DNA from: an uncultured Collinsella sp.
Lineage (GTDB): Bacteria; Actinomycetota; Coriobacteriia; Coriobacteriales; Coriobacteriaceae
Length of the DNA: 6,935 nt
Assembly: GCA_900554985.1 (NCBI GenBank)
Contig: USJQ01000053.1
Span: 1 to 6,935, forward strand
Direction of reading: 5' to 3'
Shown: piece by piece, positions 1 through 5,489 of the stretch
Numbering within the stretch: position 1 is the first letter of the stretch
Layout: every line of letters starts with the position of its first letter
Position numbers and translations under genes: made by a program
Notes under the pieces: model-generated
What the model was told of the DNA's origin: nothing
The model's database searches: none
Seen by the model: only the letters and a program-made list of their open reading frames with translations

Positions 1-513
1 CATCTCGATGATGCCGGAGTTGCGATTGCAGCGAGCGCCCAGCACGGAGTTGGCAAAGACCACGGCGCTGCTTTCTGCCCAGCTTAGGATGTCGCCACGC
101 CGAGGTCGATTGCCAACCTCGGGCTGGTAGCAGGTGCAGGTGAAAGCATCGTTGTCCAATAGACCCATGCTGCGCAGCTGTGCCTCATAATCGTCTTGTT
201 TGGAATACATAATCTTGAACAGCAGCTTTTGCAGCGGGTTGGCCGGGACGGCGGGGTCGAGGGGCCTCGGGTCGACCGAGAATGACTGACCGGACAGGGC
301 GCCGTCTTTCAGCAGCTCATCCATAAGGTCATAGACTGGACCGAGCATGGAGAGGCCAAAACTTGTGACAAGATGACCGTTTGCGCCGGTCACGGGAACC
401 ATACGCTCGGCGCCAAAGCATTCGCCGTACATAACGAGGGTCTTGACCACTTTGGCCATGGCGGGGCCCTTGGCGCCGTCGAGCAGGGCTTGTTGTTGGG
501 AGGTCAGGTTCAT
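1..513 (-). CDS. Aconitase X catalytic domain (DUF521), N-terminal 171 residues; runs off the left edge
   Basis: The frame is open from the ATG at 513 to the window edge and gives 171 residues of the large (catalytic) domain of aconitase X. Visible family signatures are the N-terminal pattern of a Gln-rich start followed by LLDGAKG (residues 11-17), MYGECFGAERMVPVTGANGH (28-47), a CTC pair (126-128), WAESSA (145-150) and ANSVLGARCNRNSG (154-167). The last resembles the nucleotide-free substrate loop of the aconitase superfamily. Characterised members are iron-sulfur hydro-lyases, such as cis-3-hydroxy-L-proline dehydratase in bacteria and phosphomevalonate dehydratase in archaea; they need a small swivelling domain, either fused or encoded next door. 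The domain is about 400 residues, so over half is missing here. The gene follows the flavin reductase by 21 bases and is probably co-transcribed with it. AAAGGAT lies 10 bases before ATG 513, which favours this start over the in-frame ATG at 525. The family is confident; the substrate is unknown. Confidence 0.9.
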   Translation of the reverse strand, partial: MNLTSQQQALLDGAKGPAMAKVVKTLVMYGECFGAERMVPVTGANGHLVTSFGLSMLGPVYDLMDELLKDGALSGQSFSVDPRPLDPAVPANPLQKLLFKIMYSKQDDYEAQLRSMGLLDNDAFTCTCYQPEVGNRPRRGDILSWAESSAVVFANSVLGARCNRNSGIIEM

Positions 514-523
514 CTGTGAGCCC

Positions 524-530
524 ATCCTTT
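524..530 (-). promoter_or_regulatory. Ribosome-binding site of the aconitase X gene
   Basis: On the minus strand AAAGGAT lies between the stop of the upstream reductase gene and ATG 513, with 10 bases between the site and the start. It overlaps the alternative in-frame ATG at 525, which would then have no usable ribosome-binding site. The whole inter-gene gap is 21 bases, with no room for a terminator, which supports an operon. Confidence 0.65.
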
Positions 531-534
531 CGTG

Positions 535-2844
535 TTAGATATTGGTGCCGAGTCGGTATGCCGCACGGACCGCTTCGAGCACACGGCCGGGCGCAAACCC
601 ATCGCCGATGTTATGCAGCTCGTCAGCGGCGTGCGTCTGCTGCAGTTTGTAGAACAGCGCGTCGTCGGGGTGTCCGCCGCAGGCAATGATTACCAGGTCG
701 CAGGTTAGCTCGAGTGACTTCCAGTCGTTGCCGATTTTGGGTGCAAGCGGGTTTTCGACGTTCTCGGGCAAGACCGGTGACCACGAGACGTAGGGGTCGG
801 GAACGTTTTTGTGGCAGTTGCGACTCAAGTGGAGACGCGCACACCTCGATGGGGCTCCAGACTCGCGTTTGCCGTCGACTTCCGCGCGCTCGACGCGTGT
901 CATATTGAGGAGCCGCACATTGCGTCCCCTGAGCGTATGGAGTAGGTGGCCGCGATTTGCCGTGCAGGCGCCCTGCATCATGTGAGGCAGCATTTCAATT
1001 ACGTTGACCTGTGGTATGCCGTGTTCGACGGTGAGCCATTGGGCAACCTCGCAGCCCACGGCCCCTCCGCCAATGATGGTGACGGTTTTGGCGTTGCCAA
1101 GCAGCGCGGGTTGGCGCAGTAGCTGCGTTGCCAGCACGGCATGGCCCGATGCTGCAAGCTCCGTAAGACCGGGGATGGGCGGTATTGCATTGGAAGTGCC
1201 TGTCGCGCACACGATTGCGTCGAAGCCTGCTTTTGCAAGATCTTCGGCGCGTGCTGCCCGTCCAAGTTCGAGTGTCAGGTTCCCGTTGGGTTTTTCTGCC
1301 TGCTCGCGCACCTGTCGAACAAGATATGATCGGTAGTTATCGAGGTCGAACTTGATCCGGGCGGCGCTGGCGGAGAGGAGTTTTCCTCCAAGTTCATCTT
1401 CGGCATCGATGAGCTTTACGTCGTGGCCACGACGCGCGGCGATTAGCGCACAGACCATCCCGGCGGGTCCGGCTCCTATCACCGCTATGCGTTTGGGTTC
1501 TTTGGCGGGAGCGGGTGTCTGGGGCATGAGGTATTCAAAGCTGCAGCGTGGATTGACGGCACACTGCGGATGGCCCCCTTCGACAAACTCGTTGAGGCAT
1601 CCTTCCTGGCATCCGATGCAGGGGCGAATATCTGCCACGCGACCGGCGTACGCCTTGTTGGGCCACTCGGGATCCGCAAGCAGCGGGCGTCCGAGCATGA
1701 TCATATCGGCGTCGCCATTGCGAAGGGCACGTTCGGCAATGTCGGGGTAGCCCAACTTACCCACCGCGACAACGGGTACGGGAAGGCCGGCATTGGAGCG
1801 GATATTGTGTGCGGCAACGCGCTCTCGAACGGCACGCGCCACGGGAACGAAGCAGCCTGCGGGCATGGTCGCAGGCGGGTGGGGCATCCACCAGTTGTCA
1901 TAGCAACCAAGGTCGACGTCAAAGATGTCTACTCCCGCCGCCACGAGCTCTTCCATATAACCCAGGGTCTGTTCGACTGTGCGGCCGCCGCGCATGCGTC
2001 CCAGATAGGTCGAATTCATGACCTGCTCGTCATAGGTTTCCTCGAGTGCAAGCGAAAGGTCGATGCGGTACATGATGGGGTAGTCGGGCCCAACGCGGCG
2101 ACGGATTTCTTTGATCATATCGAGGCCAAACTGACGCCAATCGGCATAACGTCCGAGCTTGCGATGGTTAAAGGCGGGGTTTCCGAGCTGCTCGATAAGA
2201 TAACCCTCGTGCCCGTGCAAATAGACGCCATCGATGCCCATGGCATGAGCATCGGCCGCCGCTTGGCCGATATTGTTTACGATACGGCGCAGCTTTTGAT
2301 TCGAGAGGCGCATGCATGGAATGGCGGGGATGTAGTAGTTAGGCAAGAAACTCGCCGAGACCGGAAACTTTTTTTGCGTGATGAGGCATTGCGGGTTGCC
2401 CACGCGGCCGAGTCCGGCCGTAAGCTGGACAAAAATGCGCGATCCGAAGGCATGGACACCTTGGGCAAGGTCGCGCCAGCCTGCCATAACGGTTCGGCTT
2501 CGATCGATGCGCGGGAAATAGGTGAGCTTGTCCAGCTCGGTGACCGTGGTATCGATGCCGTGGCTTACCGGTACGAGTCCTGTTGTGATGAGGCCGCAGC
2601 CGCCTTTGGCGCGGGCGAAAAAGTACTGCAGCATCATGTCGCTGGGACGACCAGTTTCCTCGCACATGTCGATATTGCCCATCGGCGCCATGACAATGCG
2701 GTTTTTGACGGTGAGCTTGTTAATTTTGATGGGAGAGAAGAGCTTGTCAAAAGGATAGAGCTCTTGTGTCATGCGGGACGATCCGCAACCGGAGTTTTTG
2801 GCGGGCCAGACGAGGGGTTGCTGCAGCAGTCCGTGTTTTCCCAA
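535..2844 (-). CDS. FMN/[4Fe-4S]/FAD NAD(P)H-dependent enoate reductase of the 2,4-dienoyl-CoA reductase class
   Basis: This is a 769-residue multi-domain flavoenzyme, expected in the cytoplasm, that passes electrons from NAD(P)H via FAD and an Fe-S cluster to FMN to reduce an activated C=C bond. The N-terminal Old Yellow Enzyme barrel (about 30-400) begins with YPFDKLFSPIKINKLTVKNR and carries HGHEGYLIEQ (210-219). Its Glu-Gly-Tyr matches the catalytic Tyr region of E. coli FadH. A C-x2-C-x3-C-x11-C cluster (Cys409, 412, 416, 428) fits one [4Fe-4S]. An FAD GxGxxG lies at 457-462, an ATG motif near 547-549, an NAD(P) GxGxxG at 592-597, and a closing IGDG at 746-749. It is longer than FadH (672 residues). 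The usual NxRxDxxGGS motif after the catalytic Tyr is replaced by NHRKLGRYADW, and a Pro/Asn-rich stretch (about 672-711) interrupts the NAD(P) domain. The TTG at 2844 was chosen because AAAGGA lies six bases before it and a promoter sits just upstream; ATG 2772 (745 residues) is the alternative. The class is confident, the substrate unknown. Confidence 0.92.
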   Translation of the reverse strand: MGKHGLLQQPLVWPAKNSGCGSSRMTQELYPFDKLFSPIKINKLTVKNRIVMAPMGNIDMCEETGRPSDMMLQYFFARAKGGCGLITTGLVPVSHGIDTTVTELDKLTYFPRIDRSRTVMAGWRDLAQGVHAFGSRIFVQLTAGLGRVGNPQCLITQKKFPVSASFLPNYYIPAIPCMRLSNQKLRRIVNNIGQAAADAHAMGIDGVYLHGHEGYLIEQLGNPAFNHRKLGRYADWRQFGLDMIKEIRRRVGPDYPIMYRIDLSLALEETYDEQVMNSTYLGRMRGGRTVEQTLGYMEELVAAGVDIFDVDLGCYDNWWMPHPPATMPAGCFVPVARAVRERVAAHNIRSNAGLPVPVVAVGKLGYPDIAERALRNGDADMIMLGRPLLADPEWPNKAYAGRVADIRPCIGCQEGCLNEFVEGGHPQCAVNPRCSFEYLMPQTPAPAKEPKRIAVIGAGPAGMVCALIAARRGHDVKLIDAEDELGGKLLSASAARIKFDLDNYRSYLVRQVREQAEKPNGNLTLELGRAARAEDLAKAGFDAIVCATGTSNAIPPIPGLTELAASGHAVLATQLLRQPALLGNAKTVTIIGGGAVGCEVAQWLTVEHGIPQVNVIEMLPHMMQGACTANRGHLLHTLRGRNVRLLNMTRVERAEVDGKRESGAPSRCARLHLSRNCHKNVPDPYVSWSPVLPENVENPLAPKIGNDWKSLELTCDLVIIACGGHPDDALFYKLQQTHAADELHNIGDGFAPGRVLEAVRAAYRLGTNI

Positions 2845-2850
2845 TGAGGT

Positions 2851-2856
2851 TCCTTT
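2851..2856 (-). promoter_or_regulatory. Ribosome-binding site favouring TTG 2844 as the reductase start
   Basis: Minus-strand AAAGGA is followed by six bases (ACCTCA) and then TTG at 2844-2842. ATG 2772, where the recognisable family homology begins, has no comparable site. The predicted transcription start near 2874 would give about a 30-base leader for TTG 2844 but about 100 bases for ATG 2772. Confidence 0.55.
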
Positions 2857-2860
2857 CAGA

Positions 2861-2910
2861 TGTTGACAAGGTAACAAAGCAGTTTACGTCTAAATGTTTA
2901 ATAGTCAACA
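2861..2910. repeat. Inverted repeat bracketing the operon promoter
   Basis: Perfect 7-bp arms, TGTTGAC (2861-2867) and GTCAACA (2904-2910), are separated by 36 bases. The right arm covers the -35 element and the left arm lies just downstream of the predicted transcription start, a placement suited to a repressor bound at two half-sites. Seven-base arms at this spacing could arise by chance. Confidence 0.3.
2881..2908 (-). promoter_or_regulatory. Probable sigma-70-type promoter of the reductase/aconitase X operon
   Basis: On the minus strand, TTGACT (2903-2908; five of six consensus bases) is followed after 16 bases by TAAACT (2881-2886; four of six). The stretch is AT-rich compared with its surroundings and sits 37 bases upstream of TTG 2844. 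This is a visual match, not an experimental site. Confidence 0.55.
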
Positions 2911-2951
2911 ACAAAGGCATGAGTTCGGTGAAGGAAAAAAGACTCAATGAG

Positions 2952-2963
2952 TGCCAGGTGGCA
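2952..2963. repeat. Short dyad TGCCA-GG-TGGCA
   Basis: A perfect 5-bp inverted repeat with a two-base centre, in the divergent intergenic region. Another short dyad, ACTC-AAT-GAGT, lies directly to its left (2942-2952). Alone these are weak, but they form part of a row of dyads that continues to 3056. Confidence 0.25.
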
Positions 2964-2976
2964 AGCTGTGCTGCGA

Positions 2977-2995
2977 CATTAGCTCCCAGCTAATG
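2977..2995. repeat. Perfect 8-bp hairpin or operator CATTAGCT-CCC-AGCTAATG
   Basis: The arms CATTAGCT (2977-2984) and AGCTAATG (2988-2995) are exact complements around a three-base centre. No T-run follows on either strand, so it is a poor intrinsic terminator. Its place between divergent genes fits a dimeric regulator site better. No protein family could be assigned from the core. Confidence 0.4.
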
Positions 2996-3012
2996 AATTT
3001 GAGCTCGCTGCC

Positions 3013-3056
3013 TCCTACGATGTGCTGTGTGCCGGCACGGTAGCCGGATCGTAGGA
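3013..3056 (+). promoter_or_regulatory. 5'-leader hairpin overlapping the ribosome-binding site of the FxLYD gene
   Basis: The 9-bp arms TCCTACGAT (3013-3021) and ATCGTAGGA (3048-3056) are perfectly complementary around a 26-base loop. The loop contains the palindrome GTGCCGGCAC (3029-3038). The Shine-Dalgarno GGAAGGA spans 3054-3060, six bases before the ATG at 3067, so the 3' arm pairs with its first bases. If transcribed, the fold could restrict ribosome access; as DNA the same dyad could be an operator. No convincing -35/-10 pair for this gene was found upstream. Confidence 0.4.
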
Positions 3057-3066
3057 AGGATGCATA

Positions 3067-3510
3067 ATGGCAAAAGAGGGAAAGAAGCCGATCGGCAAGA
3101 TCGTTTTGGGCGTCATCGTGGTGCTCGTTGTTGCCGGCGTCGTGGGTTCTATGGGCGGTAACTCGTCTGATTCGTCTACGGGTGATGCAGCAAAGCCTGC
3201 CGAACAGACCCAGCAAGTCGAGGAGCAAAAAGAGGCACAAGAACCCTATACGGTTTCGGATGAGGCCGGGGATACGTCTAATCAGTTCGCGTATAAGATC
3301 ACGGGCACGTTGACCAATAATACGGATAAAGAGCAAAGCTACATTCAGATTGAGTATGTTCTGTATGACGTAGACGGCAATCAGGTGGGAACGGCTCTTG
3401 CGAACACCAAGCATCTCAAAGCGGCCGGCACCTGGAAGTTCGAAGCGATGAGCACGGTATCTCCCGACCAGGTTGCCAGCTGGGAACGTTCTGACGTGAG
3501 CGGTTTTTAA
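3067..3510 (+). CDS. Membrane-anchored FxLYD-domain protein
   Basis: A 147-residue protein with a short basic N-terminus (MAKEGKKPIGK), one hydrophobic helix at about 11-29 and no lipobox cysteine, so the helix probably stays as an uncleaved anchor. A Ser/Gln/Glu-rich linker follows (about 31-70). The outer domain (about 74-135) matches the FxLYD pattern: a KITGTLTNNTDKEQ strand, then YIQIEYVLYD (92-101), then GTWKFEA (121-127). FxLYD domains are small extracytoplasmic beta-sandwiches of unknown role, often in Gram-positive surface proteins. The start has GGAAGGA six bases upstream. The HTH gene begins 48 bases downstream and the two could be co-transcribed, though a weak promoter lies in the gap. 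The function is unknown; the family call rests on motif resemblance. Confidence 0.85.
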   Translation: MAKEGKKPIGKIVLGVIVVLVVAGVVGSMGGNSSDSSTGDAAKPAEQTQQVEEQKEAQEPYTVSDEAGDTSNQFAYKITGTLTNNTDKEQSYIQIEYVLYDVDGNQVGTALANTKHLKAAGTWKFEAMSTVSPDQVASWERSDVSGF

Positions 3511-3524
3511 CTAGAATTAAAAAC
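3503..3524. repeat. AT-rich inverted repeat at the FxLYD stop codon
   Basis: GTTTTTAA (3503-3510) and TTAAAAAC (3517-3524) form a perfect 8-bp stem with a six-base loop, overlapping the TAA stop. It is too AT-rich to be a convincing intrinsic terminator. Its loop side overlaps the candidate -35 element of the next gene, so it may equally be an operator. Confidence 0.35.
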
Positions 3525-3535
3525 ATGGTTACTAT
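3507..3535 (+). promoter_or_regulatory. Possible promoter of the HTH gene
   Basis: TTAACT (3507-3512; four of six) and TACTAT (3530-3535; four of six) are separated by 17 bases, ending 23 bases before ATG 3559. The spacing is ideal but each hexamer is imperfect, and the -35 overlaps the end of the FxLYD coding region. Confidence 0.3.
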
Positions 3536-3558
3536 GCGAGCTGGGGGGGTGAGGCCAT

Positions 3559-3981
3559 ATGCCCGATAAGAAGCTAACCGAAGAGTTGCTCAACGAGCTG
3601 CTCGATGCTCCGAGTATCGAGGGCTATATCAAAGAGCACGACTTTACCGCCCCGTCGCTTTCGGGGTATCTGAAACAGCTTTTGGAAGAAAAGGGGCTGG
3701 AGCGTTCGCGCGTGGTGCGTATGGCCGACCTCAACGAGACGTTTGGCTATCAGATCTTTACCGGTGCGCGGCATCCGAGCCGCAATAAGGTACTGCAGAT
3801 TGCCTTTGCCATGGCGCTGACGCTCAAGGAGACCAACCGCGCCTTGACGGCGGCGGACGTCAATGTCCTCAACTGCAAGGACCGCCGTGACGCCATCATC
3901 ATTTTCTGTATCGATCGTGGCTGCAGCCTGCAAAAGGTGAACGAGGAGCTGTATCGCTTTGGTGAAGAGACGGTGAGCTAA
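3559..3981 (+). CDS. XRE-like helix-turn-helix protein paired with a Ser/Thr kinase
   Basis: A 140-residue, probably cytoplasmic DNA-binding protein. The N-terminus is a charged helix (KKLTEELLNELLDAPSIEGY). A lambda-repressor-like HTH spans about 34-96: helix 1 near SGYLKQLLEEKG, helix 2 at SRVVRMA, a likely recognition helix at NETFGYQIFTG (59-69), then SRNKVLQIAFAM and ETNRAL. The C-terminus (108-140) carries DRRDAIIIFCIDRG and LQKVNEELYRFGEETVS, a conserved tail I recall from small HTH proteins encoded beside Ser/Thr kinases in Clostridia and Actinobacteria; that recollection was not checked. The ribosome-binding site is the GGGTGAGG region four bases before ATG 3559, partly made of a seven-G run. 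The kinase gene follows in the same direction after about 95 bases. A role as kinase target or partner is inferred from position only. Confidence 0.87.
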   Translation: MPDKKLTEELLNELLDAPSIEGYIKEHDFTAPSLSGYLKQLLEEKGLERSRVVRMADLNETFGYQIFTGARHPSRNKVLQIAFAMALTLKETNRALTAADVNVLNCKDRRDAIIIFCIDRGCSLQKVNEELYRFGEETVS

Positions 3982-4025
3982 CAGCTAGCTGCCGGCGGAA
4001 GCGGTGTTCACGATATTTAGAACGT

Positions 4026-4061
4026 GCAGGGCACGGGCGTCATGGGGCGTCCGTGCCCTGC
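4026..4061 (+). terminator. GC-rich hairpin between the HTH and kinase genes, terminator or attenuator
   Basis: GCAGGGCACGG (4026-4036) and CCGTGCCCTGC (4051-4061) form a perfect 11-bp stem with a 14-base loop. The following bases, GTTATTAT, are only moderately T-rich. The position 44 bases after the HTH stop fits an intrinsic terminator. It ends just 6 bases before ATG 4068 and 15 before ATG 4077 of the kinase, leaving no room for a full promoter after it. Partial read-through is therefore possible. Confidence 0.6.
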
Positions 4062-4063
4062 GT

Positions 4064-4069
4064 TATTAT
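4064..4069 (+). promoter_or_regulatory. Possible -10 element for a leaderless kinase transcript
   Basis: TATTAT matches five of six -10 consensus bases and ends seven bases before the A of ATG 4077, where transcription would be expected to begin. That would give an mRNA starting at or next to the start codon. No acceptable -35 was seen 16-18 bases upstream, where the terminator loop lies, so this is speculative. Confidence 0.22.
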
Positions 4070-4076
4070 GGACGCT

Positions 4077-5450
4077 ATGGATACTCAGAGCCCAACATAT
4101 TCCGATGATGAGCTGACTGCTGCGCTCGCCGGACACCTGGCGTCACTTGAGCGTGATGACAGTTATCGCGTAGACCGTGTGCTCGAGCACTCCGACGTCG
4201 AGACGACCGAGCTCGTGTACTTTGAGGGCTCCGGCGGAGGATCTCTTGGCCCCTTTGTTCGCAAGCGCATCGACGCGTCGGCCCAGATTGGCGGGGCGTA
4301 TGAACGCCTGTTTGCGGCCCAGCATGCTGGGCGACGTTACGAGCACTTGCCTCGGATTGTCGATTGCCGCCGCGTGGGCGACGAGCTTTGCGTGGTCATG
4401 GAATACATCGAAGGCGAAACGCTCGGGGCCCTGGTGGGGCGTTTGGGTGCGACGCCCGATTATGCTTGTGAGCTGTTTGGCGCCCTTTGTGATGCAGTTG
4501 CGGAGCTCCATGCCGGCTTTGCGTCGGCGGGGGAGATGGCCGCTCCGGTGATCCATCGCGACCTAAAGCCCTCGAATATCATCGTGTCGGGCGCAAACTA
4601 TACGCCCGATACAGGCATGACGTTTTCATCGCTGGTGATTATCGATTTGGGAATCGCTCGCGTGTGGCGCGAGGGAGCCGATGCCGATACCGTTAAGTTT
4701 GGCACGCGTCCCTATGCGCCGCCCGAGCAGTATGGTTTTGGCCAGACGAGCGTGCGCAGCGATGTCTATGCGCTCGGTGCCCTGCTGTTCTTTTGTCTGA
4801 CGGGGGCCGATCCCAAGCCAGGTCGGAACATACGCGAGCAATGCGAGGCACGTGACGTCCCCGCCTCGCTTGCCGATGTTATTTGCATGGCGATGGCGCT
4901 CGATCCGGACAAGCGCTTTGCAAGCGCGAAGGCGCTAGGGCACGCTGCACGCGCATCGTATGCGTCGTCCGCGCCGAATGCTGCTTCCTTTCAAGAGCCT
5001 CCGGAGCGGCGAGCCGTGTGCCCTGCGCCCGTGCTCCCCACGGATCAGTCTCAGGGTGGATTGCCGTTGGTGCCTGAGCGCCCGAATTTACTCTCCCGCA
5101 TTCCCGACACCGTTGGGCGCATTTGGAACGCATTCGTCTATCTTTCGCTACTTGTTTTCTTTGCCGGAAGCCATTTTGCCGTTTTTCATCCTACGGGCGC
5201 CAACCAAAACTACCCGAGGTGGTTTCTCGCGATTGAGTATTTTATCTTCGTCGACGGTCTCGTAGTGCTCATCCATTTTGTGATGCTCGACAAACGCCGC
5301 CTTCGCCGGCGGTTTGAGCTACTCGATAGATACCGCGGTAAAAAGCTTGCAAAGCTCTGGCTCAAGGCTATGGGTGTGCTCTTGTTGGCAATGATTATCA
5401 TTGTTGCCATTGCAAACGCGACTGGCGTCGTCGATACCTCCGTCGCGTAA
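4077..5450 (+). CDS. Hanks-type Ser/Thr protein kinase with C-terminal membrane helices
   Basis: A 457-residue kinase. The N-lobe has a loose glycine loop (GSGGGSLG, 51-58) and a likely ATP lysine in FVRKRID (Lys63). The catalytic loop HRDLKPSN is at 160-167 (Asp162, Lys164, Asn167) and the Mg motif is IDLG (Asp190), a DLG variant of DFG common in bacteria. The activation segment ends at GTRPYAPPEQ (Glu217), SDVYALG gives Asp229, and LDPDKRF gives Arg280. All key residues are present, so activity is expected. A Pro-rich linker follows, then three hydrophobic segments at about 350-370, 383-403 and 430-449. A very basic loop lies at about 404-429, placing it in the cytoplasm. There are no PASTA repeats or other outer sensor. 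Starts at GTG 4053 and ATG 4068 are alternatives; none has a good ribosome-binding site, only GGA four bases before ATG 4077, and GTG 4053 lies inside the hairpin arm. The target is inferred to be the upstream HTH protein. Confidence 0.92.
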   Translation: MDTQSPTYSDDELTAALAGHLASLERDDSYRVDRVLEHSDVETTELVYFEGSGGGSLGPFVRKRIDASAQIGGAYERLFAAQHAGRRYEHLPRIVDCRRVGDELCVVMEYIEGETLGALVGRLGATPDYACELFGALCDAVAELHAGFASAGEMAAPVIHRDLKPSNIIVSGANYTPDTGMTFSSLVIIDLGIARVWREGADADTVKFGTRPYAPPEQYGFGQTSVRSDVYALGALLFFCLTGADPKPGRNIREQCEARDVPASLADVICMAMALDPDKRFASAKALGHAARASYASSAPNAASFQEPPERRAVCPAPVLPTDQSQGGLPLVPERPNLLSRIPDTVGRIWNAFVYLSLLVFFAGSHFAVFHPTGANQNYPRWFLAIEYFIFVDGLVVLIHFVMLDKRRLRRRFELLDRYRGKKLAKLWLKAMGVLLLAMIIIVAIANATGVVDTSVA

Positions 5451-5455
5451 AAGAA

Positions 5456-5479
5456 AAAGGGCCCCAATTGGGGCCCTTT
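5456..5479. terminator. Bidirectional intrinsic terminator, 24-bp perfect palindrome
   Basis: The half-site AAAGGGCCCCAA (5456-5467) is followed directly by its exact complement TTGGGGCCCTTT. It lies five bases after the kinase stop and ten bases from the stop of the convergent cell-wall gene. On the minus strand the stem continues into TTTTTCTTTT, an excellent U-tract. On the plus strand only TTTG follows. It is therefore a strong terminator for the minus-strand gene and a weaker one for the kinase. Confidence 0.88.
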
Positions 5480-5489
5480 GACGTTGATC

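Noticed and set aside
1570..2847. A 425-codon open frame on the plus strand, opposite the flavoenzyme gene
   Set aside because: The minus strand in the same interval has a full set of FMN, Fe-S, FAD and NAD(P) motifs. The plus-strand peptide shows no recognisable domain and is explained by the G/C-rich codon bias of the real gene.
2944..3414. A 156-codon minus-strand frame opposite the FxLYD gene
   Set aside because: It is Arg/Leu-rich with no domain, while the plus strand has a membrane anchor, an FxLYD pattern and GGAAGGA before the start.
4143..4556. Minus-strand and alternative plus-strand frames inside the kinase gene
   Set aside because: The kinase frame contains ordered catalytic motifs over the whole length; the others lack domains.
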